Part shown: positions 34,723-44,637 of the stretch, in pieces
Position numbering within the stretch: position 1 is the stretch's first letter
Layout: every line of letters starts with the position of its first letter
Origin: JACKDX01 sp964640175
GTDB taxonomy: Bacteria > Myxococcota_A > Polyangia > Polyangiales > GCA-016699535
Assembly: GCA_964640175.1 (NCBI GenBank)
Contig: CAZXFW010000014.1
Span: 1 to 57,621, forward strand
DNA length: 57,621 nt
Direction of reading: 5' to 3'
Notes under the pieces: generated by a model
The model's database searches: none
Told to the model about the DNA's origin: nothing
Seen by the model: only the letters and a program-made list of their open reading frames with translations
Translations under genes and position numbers: made by a program

Positions 34723-35162
34723 AGCTTGCCATCACCCTACTGGTGCTTGGTGTTGCTTATCTAGGCAATACGTACCTCGACATTCGCCATGTTCAAGATT
34801 TACGCAGGCGAGAGCAGATTTACGGGGATGTTGCTGTGATCACGTTGCCTGTGACGCCCTCTGTTTCTGTTCAAACGATAGGCCTTGTAAGCGGATGTAT
34901 TGTGGTTGGTTTAGGATATATCACGCGTATCAAAATTTCGGTTCGCAATGTATTGGGTGGCCGGGTAACTAGCCTCGAGCTGCTTATGGAGCGTGCCAGG
35001 CATGAAGCCATTCTTCGCATGAAGGCACAGGCAAAAGCACAACACTGTGATTCAATTGGAAACGTGCGCGTCGTACATACGCCGCTTCTGAGGCAGGATA
35101 CGTCGGTGAGCGGTGTTGAAATCATGGCGTATGGCACAGGGTTGCGCCATATCAATGCATAG
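34716..35162 (+). CDS. Membrane-anchored YbjQ-like protein
   Basis: Starts at GTG 34716 within the end of the previous gene. An N-terminal hydrophobic helix (LAITLLVLGVAYLG) anchors a YbjQ-type domain: the SVSVQTIGLVSGCIVVG strand, a MERARHEAILRMKAQAKAQHCDSIGNVRV helix-strand and a final IMAYGTGL. A divergent duplicate of the upstream YbjQ gene with an added membrane anchor. Function unknown. Convergent with the acetyltransferase gene 6 bp away. Confidence 0.8.
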   Translation: MLELAITLLVLGVAYLGNTYLDIRHVQDLRRREQIYGDVAVITLPVTPSVSVQTIGLVSGCIVVGLGYITRIKISVRNVLGGRVTSLELLMERARHEAILRMKAQAKAQHCDSIGNVRVVHTPLLRQDTSVSGVEIMAYGTGLRHINA

Positions 35163-35168
35163 AGCGAA

Positions 35169-35615
35169 CTAGAGATCTTTGACGAACACGAGTCTTCCGC
35201 GACCAGGGCCGGCATAGTTGGGATCTTCATTGACGGTAAACCCTAAGGCACGGTGAAACCGCGCAGATTCATCATTGGCGATGGGAGCAATGGCTTTGAT
35301 TCGCGTTGCGCCTGCAGAGGTGCACCGTTTGATAAAGGTATCATAAAGGCCGCGGCCTACGCCTTGGCGTCGGCTTTCTGGTTTGATGCCCACCAGATGA
35401 ATGTACCCCATCGCAGGCTGAGAAGCCGTGGCCTCCGAGGCGAAGCCGAGCAAAAATCCAACGATTTCTCCTTGTTCTTCTGCAATCAGTGCGTTTTCCC
35501 CAAGCTCATAAAAAAACACAGGATGCGCACGATCGTGTGAAAGGCCGCCAAACCAACGGTCAAGCACCGATACGATGTAATCGTAGTCTTTCTTAGTGAT
35601 AGCGCGTATGACCAT
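35169..35615 (-). CDS. GNAT-family N-acetyltransferase
   Basis: 148-aa acetyltransferase: MVIRAITKKDYDYIVSVLD, an LIAEEQGEIVGFLLGF strand pair, HLVGIKPESRRQGVGRGLYDTFI (acetyl-CoA pyrophosphate loop RRQGVG) and a final FTVNEDPNYAGPGRGRLVFVKDL. Substrate unknown; many such proteins act on amines or protein N-termini. Confidence 0.9.
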   Translation of the reverse strand: MVIRAITKKDYDYIVSVLDRWFGGLSHDRAHPVFFYELGENALIAEEQGEIVGFLLGFASEATASQPAMGYIHLVGIKPESRRQGVGRGLYDTFIKRCTSAGATRIKAIAPIANDESARFHRALGFTVNEDPNYAGPGRGRLVFVKDL

Positions 35616-35662
35616 GACTCTTCTCCGTGGCGGTGATATATCAGCCTTGTCAGAGAAGGTCG

Positions 35663-36289
35663 ATGCCGTCAGTTCTTACGCACAATTCATCGGTGGGCTT
35701 TTGCCCATTTTGTGGTGAATGTATCGAAGGGCGGCTCGATTGTCCGGAGCATGAGCTTACCTTGGTCTCATGGGATGAGTGGATGCGCTCTCGACATTCG
35801 AGAGGTGATTCACGCAGGGTGGGGTTTTCGTCTCAGGCTGTAGGCTGGCTTGAGAAGACGATGTTTGGGGTAGGTGCCCTGGGTTGGGTGGTTGGTTTTT
35901 TTATGCCGTTTGTTACGGTTGAAACTTCAGAGCACATTGAGTTTACGGGTTACCGCTTGGCAATCACTCGTGCACACAATTTGTGGACGGTGCTTCTTGC
36001 AGCATGTGTGGTGATGGCTATCGTGTGGCTAAGGCGCTCGGTGTGGCAACTGCAACGTGCGCGGCTTGGCTTGAGAATCGCCGCTGTCATGCCTATGGTT
36101 GCTGTAGCATACACCGCATGGGGCATTTACCATTGGGCGAATGCCCACACCGCGTCAGCCCGTGTTCAGCTCGGCCCCGGCCTTTACGTCATCCTTTTAA
36201 GCTCTTTTTTGTGTGTGACAATCAGCGTGGTGAGCCAACGCCTTTATCAAAGGCTGTTCGCCGACGCCGAATCAGCCAACCCAGAGTGA
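35663..36289 (+). CDS. Zinc-ribbon membrane protein, function unknown
   Basis: Preferred start ATG 35663, preceded by AGAGAAGG. CPFCGECIEGRLDCPEHEL near residue 14-32 is a short zinc ribbon, echoing the ribbon at the N-terminus of the Ser/Thr kinase at 21606. Four hydrophobic segments follow (VGALGWVVGFFMPFV, TVLLAACVVMAIVWL, AVMPMVAVAYTAWGIY, YVILLSSFLCVTISV), so about four membrane helices. Its last 68 bases overlap the convergent end of the thrombospondin-like gene. Confidence 0.7.
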   Translation: MPSVLTHNSSVGFCPFCGECIEGRLDCPEHELTLVSWDEWMRSRHSRGDSRRVGFSSQAVGWLEKTMFGVGALGWVVGFFMPFVTVETSEHIEFTGYRLAITRAHNLWTVLLAACVVMAIVWLRRSVWQLQRARLGLRIAAVMPMVAVAYTAWGIYHWANAHTASARVQLGPGLYVILLSSFLCVTISVVSQRLYQRLFADAESANPE

Positions 36290-39076
36290 ACAGAAGTAAC
36301 ATGACTGTGGAAGCAGTCTGTGTGGTGTTAATGGCACAAAGCGCTCCGCCAGCAAGTCCTCCTGTGGTAGTAGGATTTGTGGATTCCGCTTGTAAGTAAT
36401 CAGGGACGCCATTTCCATCGGTATCTTCGAGCTCGTCGGCGGTGGGCACGCCGTCACCGTCGTCATCCGTATCTTGGTAATCAGGCATGCCGTCGTTGTC
36501 CGTGTCTCTGGGATCTTCAGCGCCGCCACTGCCAAGCTCGTCGGCGGTGGGCACGCCGTCACCGTCNNNNNNNNNNNNNNNNNNNNNNNNNNNNNNNNNN
36601 NNNNNNNNNNNNNNNNNNNNNNNNNNNNNNNNNNNNNNNNNNNNNNNNNNNNNNNNNNNNNNNNNNGATCTTCAGCGCCGCCACTGCCAAGCTCGTCGGC
36701 GGTGGGCACGCCGTCACCGTCGTCATCCGTATCTTGGTAATCAGGCATGCCGTCGTTGTCCGTGTCTCTGGGATCTTCAGCGCCGCCACTGCCAAGCTCG
36801 TCGGCGGTGGGCACGCCGTCACCGTCATCATCTGTATCCTGAAAATCGACTACGCCATCAGCGTTGGTATCAGGCAATGACAGGGGTGTCGTCGCCAGCG
36901 GATCGTGTAGCCCATCTTGGTCGGCATCGTCGATGGTCGTTGCGATGCGACCATTGCCAGAATCCACACCACCTCCTTCGATGACATCATTGACGCCGTC
37001 TGCGTCAGAGTCCAAATCGAGATAGTCAGGCTCTGCGTCATCATCGGTGCTAACGATTCCCATGGTAGACGTCGTGATATTGGCATCTTCTGGATCGCCA
37101 TCAATGGTGTCTGCGACGCCATCGCCATCATCGTCAAATCCCGGTTGTCCTACACCGTCGATCCGTCCATCATGATCGGTATCCAGGGCAGCCCCGCCGT
37201 TTTCGATGAGGTCTGGAATACCGTCGTTATCGGAATCCAAATCGAAGTTATTGAGGATACCATCACCATCGCTATCGAGGCTGCCTTCGACACTGTCTGG
37301 AATTCCGTCGTTGTCTGCGTCTGCATCCAGAGCATTGGCAACGCCGTCGCCGTCAGCATCGTTCTCACACAAGTTAGTGGTGGTGTTGCAGACGGATGCG
37401 CCGGTGCATTCACTAAACTCGGTTGCATTGCATTGACCGCATGAGCCATCCCCTGTGCATGCGGGTAACCCAGCATGTCCGGAGCAGTCAATGTCTGTAG
37501 CGCAGCCTACACAGGCATTGCTTGTACATACAGGCGCGGTGGCCGTGCAATCATTGGCGGATAAACACTCAACGTTTGCAAAGGTAAACTGAACCTTCCC
37601 ACACGCCCGTTCAGGAGCAGGAGGTCCTGCCGGGCCTGGTTCGGCCTCGCACAATTGCACGTAGCAAGAGTCAGAGTTGCCCACTTGTCCCGAAGGTGCC
37701 GTATAAACCACGTCACCATCGACGATTTCACATGTCCCACCCAGAGCAGAAGGGGCCGAGTTTCCGTATGTGCCGTTTATGGTCGTTGCGATTGAGAGTG
37801 AGCTATTGTCCCATCCAGGCGTCTGTGTGCCCTGTGTGGTGTTAGCGTCCGCGACAATAGTTTCGATCGTTATTGTAGTGCTCCCGGTTTCCAAGACAGG
37901 TTCGGTTTGTGTCCCAATCGTGGGAGGGTCGTTGTAATGAATGGTGACAGTAGCTGTGTCACAAGCAGGCACCACAGGGTGTGCATCGCAAACCTCGATT
38001 TCAATAGGATAATCAATAGGGTTAGAGGGCGCACTTGGTGTGATACGTAACGTTCCAGAAGGGATCCCTGGATCAGAAGGGTCTTCCACCGTGGCACCTG
38101 GTGGCGGTGTCAACACATTGAGCGATTCGCCATCGATACCACTGTTGTCTGGATCATCAATGTCTAGAAGAGACACGACATCCACACTGAAGGGGCTGTT
38201 GCCGGTGGTAGTCCAGACGTCCAAATTGCTGACGTTGATGGTCGGCTCTTGATTGCAAACCGACGCGCGTGGCGAATAAACAATGTAACTCACGTCTGCC
38301 TGGGACAGTCCGTAAAATCCAATCTGGCCATCAGGGAATGCAACTAAACCATAATCTGTGGGTACCGCGTTAAACTGCTCGACGCTGTCTACGGAGATCA
38401 CCAAATGTGTGGTGCTGTATGTGATTTCAAAACGATGTGTCGTGTTATCGCCCCACCCGGTGTCACCTAGTGTGGCGGCTTCTTCAAGCTCATCCACGCC
38501 GTTGGCATGAATCCAAAAGTCATTTGAAGAAGGAATGCCTGTGACACGCGAAATTGCCAAACCTCGTTCTGCAGTGCCACTGACGGGGCCTGCTTGGTTG
38601 AGTTGTTTCCAATCGACTAAGAGGTATTCTGCGCCGGAGTCAGCGCTTTCATTGGGATCGTAGCCCAACACAAAACCGATGAAATCGTCGTCGCTTGCAG
38701 TGTTGACCCGAATATCAATGATATAGGTGTATTCAGTAGCTCCAGCGTCGACCAACCCCACCGTAGCTTGGGTGGTGTTATTGGCTTGGGTAGCTGAATA
38801 GCGGTCAACGATGGTCCAAGAAGCTGCCGTCCCACCCCCTGGGTATTCTTCGGTTGTTACACCACCGGTAAAGTTGATGGGGGTGTCACATACAAATCCT
38901 GTTTCGATGGCGCAGGTGTTGTCACAGCCGTCGCCGGTCAACATATTGCCATCGTCGCAGACTTCAGCGCCCTGTACGTCCCCGTTGGGTGTTCCGCCGA
39001 CGCACGCCGCATAGGCTGTCCATGCGGGCATGAGGGCCGCTAACATCAGGGAAATCAACCACGCCATGCGAACCAT
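36222..39076 (-). CDS. Thrombospondin-like surface protein interrupted by a sequence gap
   Basis: Start at ATG 39076 (MVRMAWLISLMLAALMPAWTAYAA signal region). Order: a DUF4215-like Cys-rich segment (EVCDDGNMLTGDGC); a lectin-like region with DDFIGFVLGY and DWKQLNQ that resembles the thrombospondin C-terminal domain; cadherin-like beta repeats; Cys-rich pieces; and about ten calcium-binding thrombospondin type-3 repeats (DxDxDGxxD), the last built from 105-bp copies. The N run at 36567-36666 breaks the frame, so the two sides must be read separately. The tail (GGLAGGALC, a hydrophobic helix, then RRRR) resembles a MYXO-CTERM sorting signal. Likely outer-surface adhesion. Confidence 0.85.
36459..36837. 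repeat. 105-bp coding tandem repeats spanning the N gap
   Basis: Near-identical 105-bp units encode 35-residue type-3 repeats (DTDNDGMPDYQ, DTDDDGDGVPTADEL, GSGGAED). A marker GATCTTCAG recurs at 36512, 36667 and 36772. The last two are 105 bp apart, while the first and second are 155 bp apart across the 100-N run. With a true unit of 105 the real gap would be 50 or 155 bases (or longer by more units). Near-identity points to recent duplication and explains why assembly failed here. Confidence 0.85.
36567..36666. other. Assembly gap (100 N)
   Basis: Exactly 100 N bases, a conventional placeholder. It lies in the near-identical 105-bp repeat array and breaks the reading frame of the thrombospondin-like gene. 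Confidence 0.99.
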
Positions 39077-39242
39077 GTGTTTATGCCTTAGGCGTTTAGG
39101 TGAGTCAGAGGCAGTATGGGGTACATCGAAGGTCCACGAATTGCAGTCGCTCATAACGCTCCTCGGTATGAATATGGCTCAAACTGGCACAAAGAAGCCC
39201 ATTCATACAACATTTGTAAATTACTGGATAGTTCTACGCGCA

Positions 39243-40163
39243 CTAGGCAGCGTGGCCGGCTTCTTCGAGTGTACGAAAGAAGGCACGCTCAAGCGTGTGT
39301 TGCAGGGGTGCCAAGTGTCGGACCTGAAAACCACTTTCGGTGGCAAGGCGCAAAAGCTCAGAAGGCTTCGTGCCTGTGCTTGTACTGATCTCTATAGAAG
39401 CGCCTTGCAACTTAGCGCTGAATCCATGTGCTTGGCAGGCCTTGACGAGCGACTCGAGATTGCCTCTGCCACGTAGCTCATAGGTGGTTTTGTCCTGGGT
39501 CAGGAGGGGAGCGAGGGCTCCTGAGTAAAGCACCTGGCCGCTGGAGAGAACGATCACTTGGCTGCACGTGTGTTCAACATCAGGCAAAATGTGGGTGGAT
39601 AGAATTAAGCTTGTTCCCGTGCGTCGGGGAATGTCATTGATCAACGTGAGCATGTCTTCACGTCCTTGGGGGTCGAGCCCACTCGTGGGCTCATCCAGCA
39701 AAAGAAGCTTGGGATGGCTGACCAACGCCTGGGCAAGCCGCACACGTTGCCGCATGCCTGTGGAATACGACCCCGTCTTACGGTAGCGCACCTCTCCGAG
39801 TCCCACGTAGTGCAGTACTTGGTGCGCACGTGCACGCGCTTCCGTGCGGGGAATGCCGCATAGCTCGGCTGCAAGGGTGGTATACTCGTGAGCACTCAGC
39901 TCAGCGATCACCGCATCGCCTTCGGGCATGTAGCCGATGTGCGCACGTACTGTCATCGCGTGCTGTGGGAGGGCATGCCCCAACACGGTCACGCTGCCGT
40001 TTTCGGGGGTGACTAGTCCAAGCAGCACTTTGAGCAAGGTGCTTTTCCCTGCGCCATTCGGTCCCAATAACCCAATGGACGCTGGCGCCACAGCCAAGTC
40101 GATGTGATGAAGTGCCTCTAACTCACCGTAACGCTTGGTCACGCCACTTAGCTCAAACAACAT
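39243..40163 (-). CDS. ABC transporter ATP-binding protein
   Basis: 306-aa ATPase: Walker A GPNGAGKST (about 34-42), signature YSTGMRQRV, Walker B LLLLDEPTSGLDP and H-loop STHIL. The form is that of the DRR/CcmA-like exporter ATPases used with ABC-2 permeases, with a C-terminal roughly 90-residue regulatory domain. No permease gene lies on either side: downstream is the thrombospondin-like gene and upstream the divergent DsbD-like gene. Its partner must be elsewhere, or the ATPase acts outside classical transport. Confidence 0.9.
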   Translation of the reverse strand: MLFELSGVTKRYGELEALHHIDLAVAPASIGLLGPNGAGKSTLLKVLLGLVTPENGSVTVLGHALPQHAMTVRAHIGYMPEGDAVIAELSAHEYTTLAAELCGIPRTEARARAHQVLHYVGLGEVRYRKTGSYSTGMRQRVRLAQALVSHPKLLLLDEPTSGLDPQGREDMLTLINDIPRRTGTSLILSTHILPDVEHTCSQVIVLSSGQVLYSGALAPLLTQDKTTYELRGRGNLESLVKACQAHGFSAKLQGASIEISTSTGTKPSELLRLATESGFQVRHLAPLQHTLERAFFRTLEEAGHAA

Positions 40164-40210
40164 GGGTGCGCTTATAGCGCAAGTGCTAGCTTTACGATAG
40201 GACAGTATCC

Positions 40211-41569
40211 ATGATGCTTACGCCCGTCATGATCACGTTACGTCGTCGTATGCTGTTTCTGCTGGGGATTGGCACTCTTGTGGGATTGGTGGCTTGGTTT
40301 GCCAGTGGTTCACAAAGCGCATGGTTGGCGAGGTTTGAACGGCCTTTTCAGCAAGCACTTGCACAAGGAGAGTATGGCCTTGCGCTTGCGCTCTTGTTTG
40401 CTGCGGGGTTGGCTACCAGTTTAACACCCTGTGTCTATCCCATGATCACCATCACCGTCAGTGTGTTTGGGGCAAAGCAGGCAGTGAGCCGTTGGCAAGG
40501 TGCGTGGCTATCCACCGCGTTTGTTTTAGGCATCGTGGCACTTTTTGCACCGCTCGGCTTGGTGGTTTCTTTCTCAGGAGGTGTCTTTGGAGAGCTTTTG
40601 GCGCATCCCGTGGTGTTACTGGGCTTGGCAGTGCTTTTCATGGCTCTTGCAGCGTCCATGTTTGGTGCATTCGACATTGCATTGCCTACCACCATTCAAA
40701 ACCGTTTGGCGCAAGTGGGAGGTGTGGGATATCGGGGTGCGTTTGTGCTTGGCTTGGTGAGCGCACTGATCGCAGCTCCGTGCACGGGGCCTGTGCTGGG
40801 GTTTTTGCTTCCGTGGATTGGCTCAAGTGGCGACGTCATGTTTGGTGCGGTCGGGCTCAGCGTATACGCCCTTGGGCTTGGGTTACTTTTCTGGGTGGTA
40901 GGCACCTTTGCAGTCAGTTTGCCTAAGTCTGGCGTATGGCTTGAGTGGATTAAAAGTGGCTTTGGGATCGTCATGCTCGTCGCAGCGCTTTACTACGTGC
41001 GTGATGTCATTCCCGCGCTGCGTCTTTTGGTCGAGAAGTCCTCCGCAGCACTGCTAATCATCAGTGCGCTCATCGTGCTGGGTATTTTCTTGGGCGCCAT
41101 CGATTTGAGCTTTCATGAACCTTCTGCTAAAATACGCGCTCAAAAAGCTTTGGCCGTTGTCGCGGTCGTATTAGGTCTGCATGGCTTGATAGCATATGCC
41201 GAGGCTTTGCCACCCGGCGCGAAGATTCAATGGATGGATGACCTTGACGTTGCAAGGCAAAAGGCCATTCACCAACAAAACCCCTTACTGGTGGACTTTG
41301 GAGCGTCTTGGTGTGTGGCATGCGGCGAGCTTGACCGGCACACGTTCAGCGACAGGCGCGTGGTACGGGAGGCGCAGCGATTTGTCGCGGTGCGTGTGGA
41401 TCTAAGTCCCGGAAAAATCAACGAAAGACGCAAGCAATGGCTTAATGCTTACAATCAAAAAGGGCTGCCTCTTGTGGTCCTTCACGATAGCCGCGGTAAA
41501 GAAGTGAGCCGGATTACAACGTTTGTGGAGGGTGATGCTATACTAAAGATGATGTCCGCCGTTCGATAG
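40211..41569 (+). CDS. DsbD-like thiol:disulfide interchange membrane protein
   Basis: 452 aa. An N-terminal signal/anchor precedes eight-helix DsbD beta-type core with the redox cysteines Cys74 (TSLTPCVYPM) and Cys191 (IAAPCTGPVLG). A C-terminal periplasmic thioredoxin-like domain carries Cys368/Cys371 (SWCVACGEL). The N-terminal alpha domain of full DsbD is missing. It passes reducing power from cytoplasmic thioredoxin to periplasmic disulfides, useful for the many Cys-rich exported proteins encoded nearby. The next gene starts 1 bp after its stop. Confidence 0.9.
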   Translation: MMLTPVMITLRRRMLFLLGIGTLVGLVAWFASGSQSAWLARFERPFQQALAQGEYGLALALLFAAGLATSLTPCVYPMITITVSVFGAKQAVSRWQGAWLSTAFVLGIVALFAPLGLVVSFSGGVFGELLAHPVVLLGLAVLFMALAASMFGAFDIALPTTIQNRLAQVGGVGYRGAFVLGLVSALIAAPCTGPVLGFLLPWIGSSGDVMFGAVGLSVYALGLGLLFWVVGTFAVSLPKSGVWLEWIKSGFGIVMLVAALYYVRDVIPALRLLVEKSSAALLIISALIVLGIFLGAIDLSFHEPSAKIRAQKALAVVAVVLGLHGLIAYAEALPPGAKIQWMDDLDVARQKAIHQQNPLLVDFGASWCVACGELDRHTFSDRRVVREAQRFVAVRVDLSPGKINERRKQWLNAYNQKGLPLVVLHDSRGKEVSRITTFVEGDAILKMMSAVR

Positions 41570-41570
41570 C

Positions 41571-43283
41571 ATGCGCGTTATTTTCAAAAAAACAGCGTTA
41601 GGGGTGGGGGTTGCCGTTTTATCGCTCCTTGCAGGGTGCGGGCGTATCGGCTTTGATGTACCCAGCAACGGAGTGCAGCCCGATGGCTCTATTCCGGATG
41701 GCTCCATTGCCGACACTTCCATGCCTGACGGGTCTACTCCCGATGGATCTGTGCCTGACGGCTCTGTTCCCGACGGATCCCTTGAAATATCGTGTACCGA
41801 CGGGCAGCACAATGGCGATGAGAGCGACGTGGATTGCGGTGGGAGCTGCACCGTGCTTTGTGAGACAGATCAAAGCTGTAACGGCAATGGCGATTGCGAG
41901 TCTGGGGTGTGTACGAGCACGGTGTGCCAAGCTCCGAGCTGCTCAGACGGAGTGCAAAACGGTGACGAAACTTCGATCGATTGCGGTGGCAGTTGTCTCT
42001 GTGCGCCGCCGTCGTGGGCCAAGTCTTTTGGGAATGTTTCCGATGATGCCGGATTTGCGCTGGTTATCGATAGTAATGAAAATCTATATGTCGCAGGCAA
42101 GTACCTGCATACCGTAGATTTCGGCGGTACATCACTAAATAATCCGGTCTACGGCGCGTTTTTCGCTAGCTACGATAAAGACGGAAACCTTCGCTGGGCA
42201 ACCGATGTCATACCAGGGTTGGCCACGGTGAGCTCACTGAGCATTGATTCGCAGGATCGTGTGTATGTCGCTATGACAGCCGTCAATCAAGCGACTGACA
42301 TACACCGAGGGTATGTTCAAGCCTTTACCCACAACGGCACGTTGCTGTGGTCTCGTGGATTGGTGGGCGGCGAGAGTCAGATGATGGGTGCCGCTACGGA
42401 TGCCATCGGTGCCGTGTATACCGTTGGTCGCTTCGAAGGCTCAGTGGATTTTGGTAATGGTATTCCGTTGGTTAGCAATGCCGGTTCTCAAGACATCTTC
42501 GTTGTGAGTTACGATAACGACACCGGTGATTTCCTTTGGGCTCAGGCGTTTGGCAGCGCACAGAATGAGGAAGCATCGGATATTGTGGTAGCAGCGGATG
42601 GTGCCCATTGTATCACAGGCAGCTATGGCGGATCGTTTAGCTTCGGGGGAACAGCTTTGAGTGTGAATGGTGGCAGCGATGTGTTTGTGGTGTGTTTCGA
42701 CAGCAATGGCGCCCATGCATGGTCGAAAGGTATAGGCTCGGGTGAATTCGACGAAGGAAAACGCCTGGCCATGAGCGCTGATGGCCGTTTGCTCGTCACA
42801 GGAACGTTCCAAGACAGCATCAATTTCGGATCTGGAACGGGAACGCTAACCGCAGAAGGCAGTAACACTATCGATGATGTGTTCCTCGTCAGCTACAATG
42901 TCGCCACCGGTCAGGCTCAATGGTCCAGGCGGCTAGGTGGAACTCAAGACGATTCGCCAGAGGCGTTGTATGTGGACGATGTCGCTGGTTCTGTCGTGCT
43001 CATCGGAGCATACCAGGGCACGGTGGATTTCGGAGACGCGCAACGCACCAGTGCTGGAGCATCCGATGTGTATATGATTGAGTACGCTATAGCGAACGGG
43101 ACTTCAGGCGTTTCGCACAGTTTTGGGAACACGGGGACAGATCGTGGTCTCGGTATCAGTGGCATTGCCGGGCAGGTCATAGCCTTTACGGGAAGCTTCG
43201 AAAGCACCCTCACCATCGACGGCATGCTTTTGACCAGCCAAGGTGGGAGCGACATTTTTATCTATCAAGGAATCCTGCCTTGA
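41571..43283 (+). CDS. SBBP-type beta-propeller lipoprotein with PDGS linker
   Basis: 570 aa. Lipobox LLAGC (Cys about 23), then a flexible linker of PDGS repeats (about 37-67). Cys-rich segments with repeated QNGDETSIDCGGSC/HNGDESDVDCGGSC follow. The rest is a series of beta-propeller (SBBP-type) blades with the recurring W-A/S...FG...AxDGxxxxxGxFxGxVDFG pattern. Likely displayed on the outer surface to bind a ligand or to act as a scaffold. Probably co-transcribed with the DsbD-like gene, which is apt given its many cysteines. Confidence 0.87.
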   Translation: MRVIFKKTALGVGVAVLSLLAGCGRIGFDVPSNGVQPDGSIPDGSIADTSMPDGSTPDGSVPDGSVPDGSLEISCTDGQHNGDESDVDCGGSCTVLCETDQSCNGNGDCESGVCTSTVCQAPSCSDGVQNGDETSIDCGGSCLCAPPSWAKSFGNVSDDAGFALVIDSNENLYVAGKYLHTVDFGGTSLNNPVYGAFFASYDKDGNLRWATDVIPGLATVSSLSIDSQDRVYVAMTAVNQATDIHRGYVQAFTHNGTLLWSRGLVGGESQMMGAATDAIGAVYTVGRFEGSVDFGNGIPLVSNAGSQDIFVVSYDNDTGDFLWAQAFGSAQNEEASDIVVAADGAHCITGSYGGSFSFGGTALSVNGGSDVFVVCFDSNGAHAWSKGIGSGEFDEGKRLAMSADGRLLVTGTFQDSINFGSGTGTLTAEGSNTIDDVFLVSYNVATGQAQWSRRLGGTQDDSPEALYVDDVAGSVVLIGAYQGTVDFGDAQRTSAGASDVYMIEYAIANGTSGVSHSFGNTGTDRGLGISGIAGQVIAFTGSFESTLTIDGMLLTSQGGSDIFIYQGILP

Positions 43284-43287
43284 GCTG

Positions 43288-43315
43288 AAATACTATCGTA
43301 TTTGCGGTTTTTTTT
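43288..43315 (+). terminator. Possible intrinsic terminator
   Basis: A 6-bp hairpin AAATAC-TATC-GTATTT begins five bases after the stop of the SBBP gene and is followed by GCGG and eight T residues (43308-43315). The AT-only stem is weak, so strength is uncertain. Confidence 0.45.
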
Positions 43316-43372
43316 GTGTAATTCGAGCATTCGGAGCTCAGGCGTGTCATCCTATAGGGCAGGGAGATACGT

Positions 43373-44512
43373 ATGGGTTACAGAGCCTTAGCTTGGATTA
43401 TGGTGGGTGCTGCAGGATTAGCATGCGCGGGTCCGGGGGATGGCGCGCTTATGGGCGAGCCCTGTCGAGATAAGAAATGTCGTAGTGGACTCAAATGCGG
43501 GGGCGCCTCGTTTGAATGCATGGCCAAAAATAGCTGTTTGGACAGTACGGGGAAGGCGCTGGATGGTAATTGCGAAGGCGGCCAGATCTGCGTCACCGAC
43601 ACGGCGGCGGAAAATTTTGGAATCTGTTTGCCGGGTGGCGATTGTGCCAACGAGTTCCGTCCTGAGCCAGTGCCTCCCAATGTGATGATATTGCTTGATC
43701 GCAGCGGCTCCATGAATGAAAGCATCGGAGAGGAAGGCAAGAAATGGAACATCGCAAAAGATGCCCTGCGACAAATCATCACGGTATTTGAAGGCAAGAT
43801 CCGCTTCGGTTTGGCACCATTCTCTGCATGTGACGGAACACAATGCTCAGCGGGAACAATCGAAGTTCCGATAAGCAATGATGTCGCACCTATTCACGAA
43901 TTTTTAGACGATGCTGGAGAAGACTATCTCTGCGGTCCACCGCGTTCACTAAACTATGAGACATCCATCGGGAAAACAATAAAAAGCGTCGGGGAAGATG
44001 CAAGTTGGAAGGAAACTGGACGCGAGCATGCATTGTTATTGATTACCGATGGCAAGGGCAGCATTTGCCAGGATCCGAGTCTTGCGCCAGAGTATGCAGC
44101 TTCCCTATTGTCAGCGTCTCCCAGCGTGCGCACATTTGCGGTGGGATTTACGCAGGATCCAGACAATGTGGATGCGCAAGAGCTAGCGGCGATTGCGTCG
44201 AACGGTGGAACGAGGCAACATTATTTAGCGACTAGTACAGCAGAATTGGAACAAGCGTTGGATTCCATCGGTGGTACGGCAGCATTGAGCTGTACTCATT
44301 CGTTAAAGGATAACGTGCCTCCAGAAGGTACCAAGATTTACGTCTACTTTGATGCGTCAGTAGATACGATTGCCGAGGATCCTGTGGATGGCTGGACCTA
44401 CGATCCGGCGACTACCACGGTTACGCTGCATGGCGCTGCTTGTGACCAGGTCAAAAGTGGCGAAGTCAGCGAAGTGGTGGTGTCCTACGATTGCGACCGC
44501 GGACAATTCTAG
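43373..44512 (+). CDS. Secreted VWA-domain lipoprotein
   Basis: 379 aa. Lipoprotein signal ending AAGLAC (Cys about 18); then Cys-rich elements (CRDKKCRSGLKCGG, CEGGQICV) and a von Willebrand A domain starting PPNVMILLDRSGSMNES. The DxSxS MIDAS is present, with the TDGKG strand as the distal Asp. VWA domains bind proteins through a metal ion; the matrix here is unknown. Start supported by AGGGAGA upstream. It closes the plus-strand surface-protein cluster; no downstream operon partner. Confidence 0.88.
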   Translation: MGYRALAWIMVGAAGLACAGPGDGALMGEPCRDKKCRSGLKCGGASFECMAKNSCLDSTGKALDGNCEGGQICVTDTAAENFGICLPGGDCANEFRPEPVPPNVMILLDRSGSMNESIGEEGKKWNIAKDALRQIITVFEGKIRFGLAPFSACDGTQCSAGTIEVPISNDVAPIHEFLDDAGEDYLCGPPRSLNYETSIGKTIKSVGEDASWKETGREHALLLITDGKGSICQDPSLAPEYAASLLSASPSVRTFAVGFTQDPDNVDAQELAAIASNGGTRQHYLATSTAELEQALDSIGGTAALSCTHSLKDNVPPEGTKIYVYFDASVDTIAEDPVDGWTYDPATTTVTLHGAACDQVKSGEVSEVVVSYDCDRGQF

Positions 44513-44637
44513 AGGTCGGGCGGCAACACCCTTCATCTCTTTGATAGTATTGACTATTTTTTGCATACCCCATGGTGTAGTTGCTGCTATGCTAGCTTGC
44601 ATGCGTCTACCGATCTGAGCACCGAATCCCAGATCGA

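Noticed and set aside
36459..36837. Regular repeats looking like a CRISPR array
   Set aside because: Units are 105 bp without unique spacers and encode type-3 repeats in frame.
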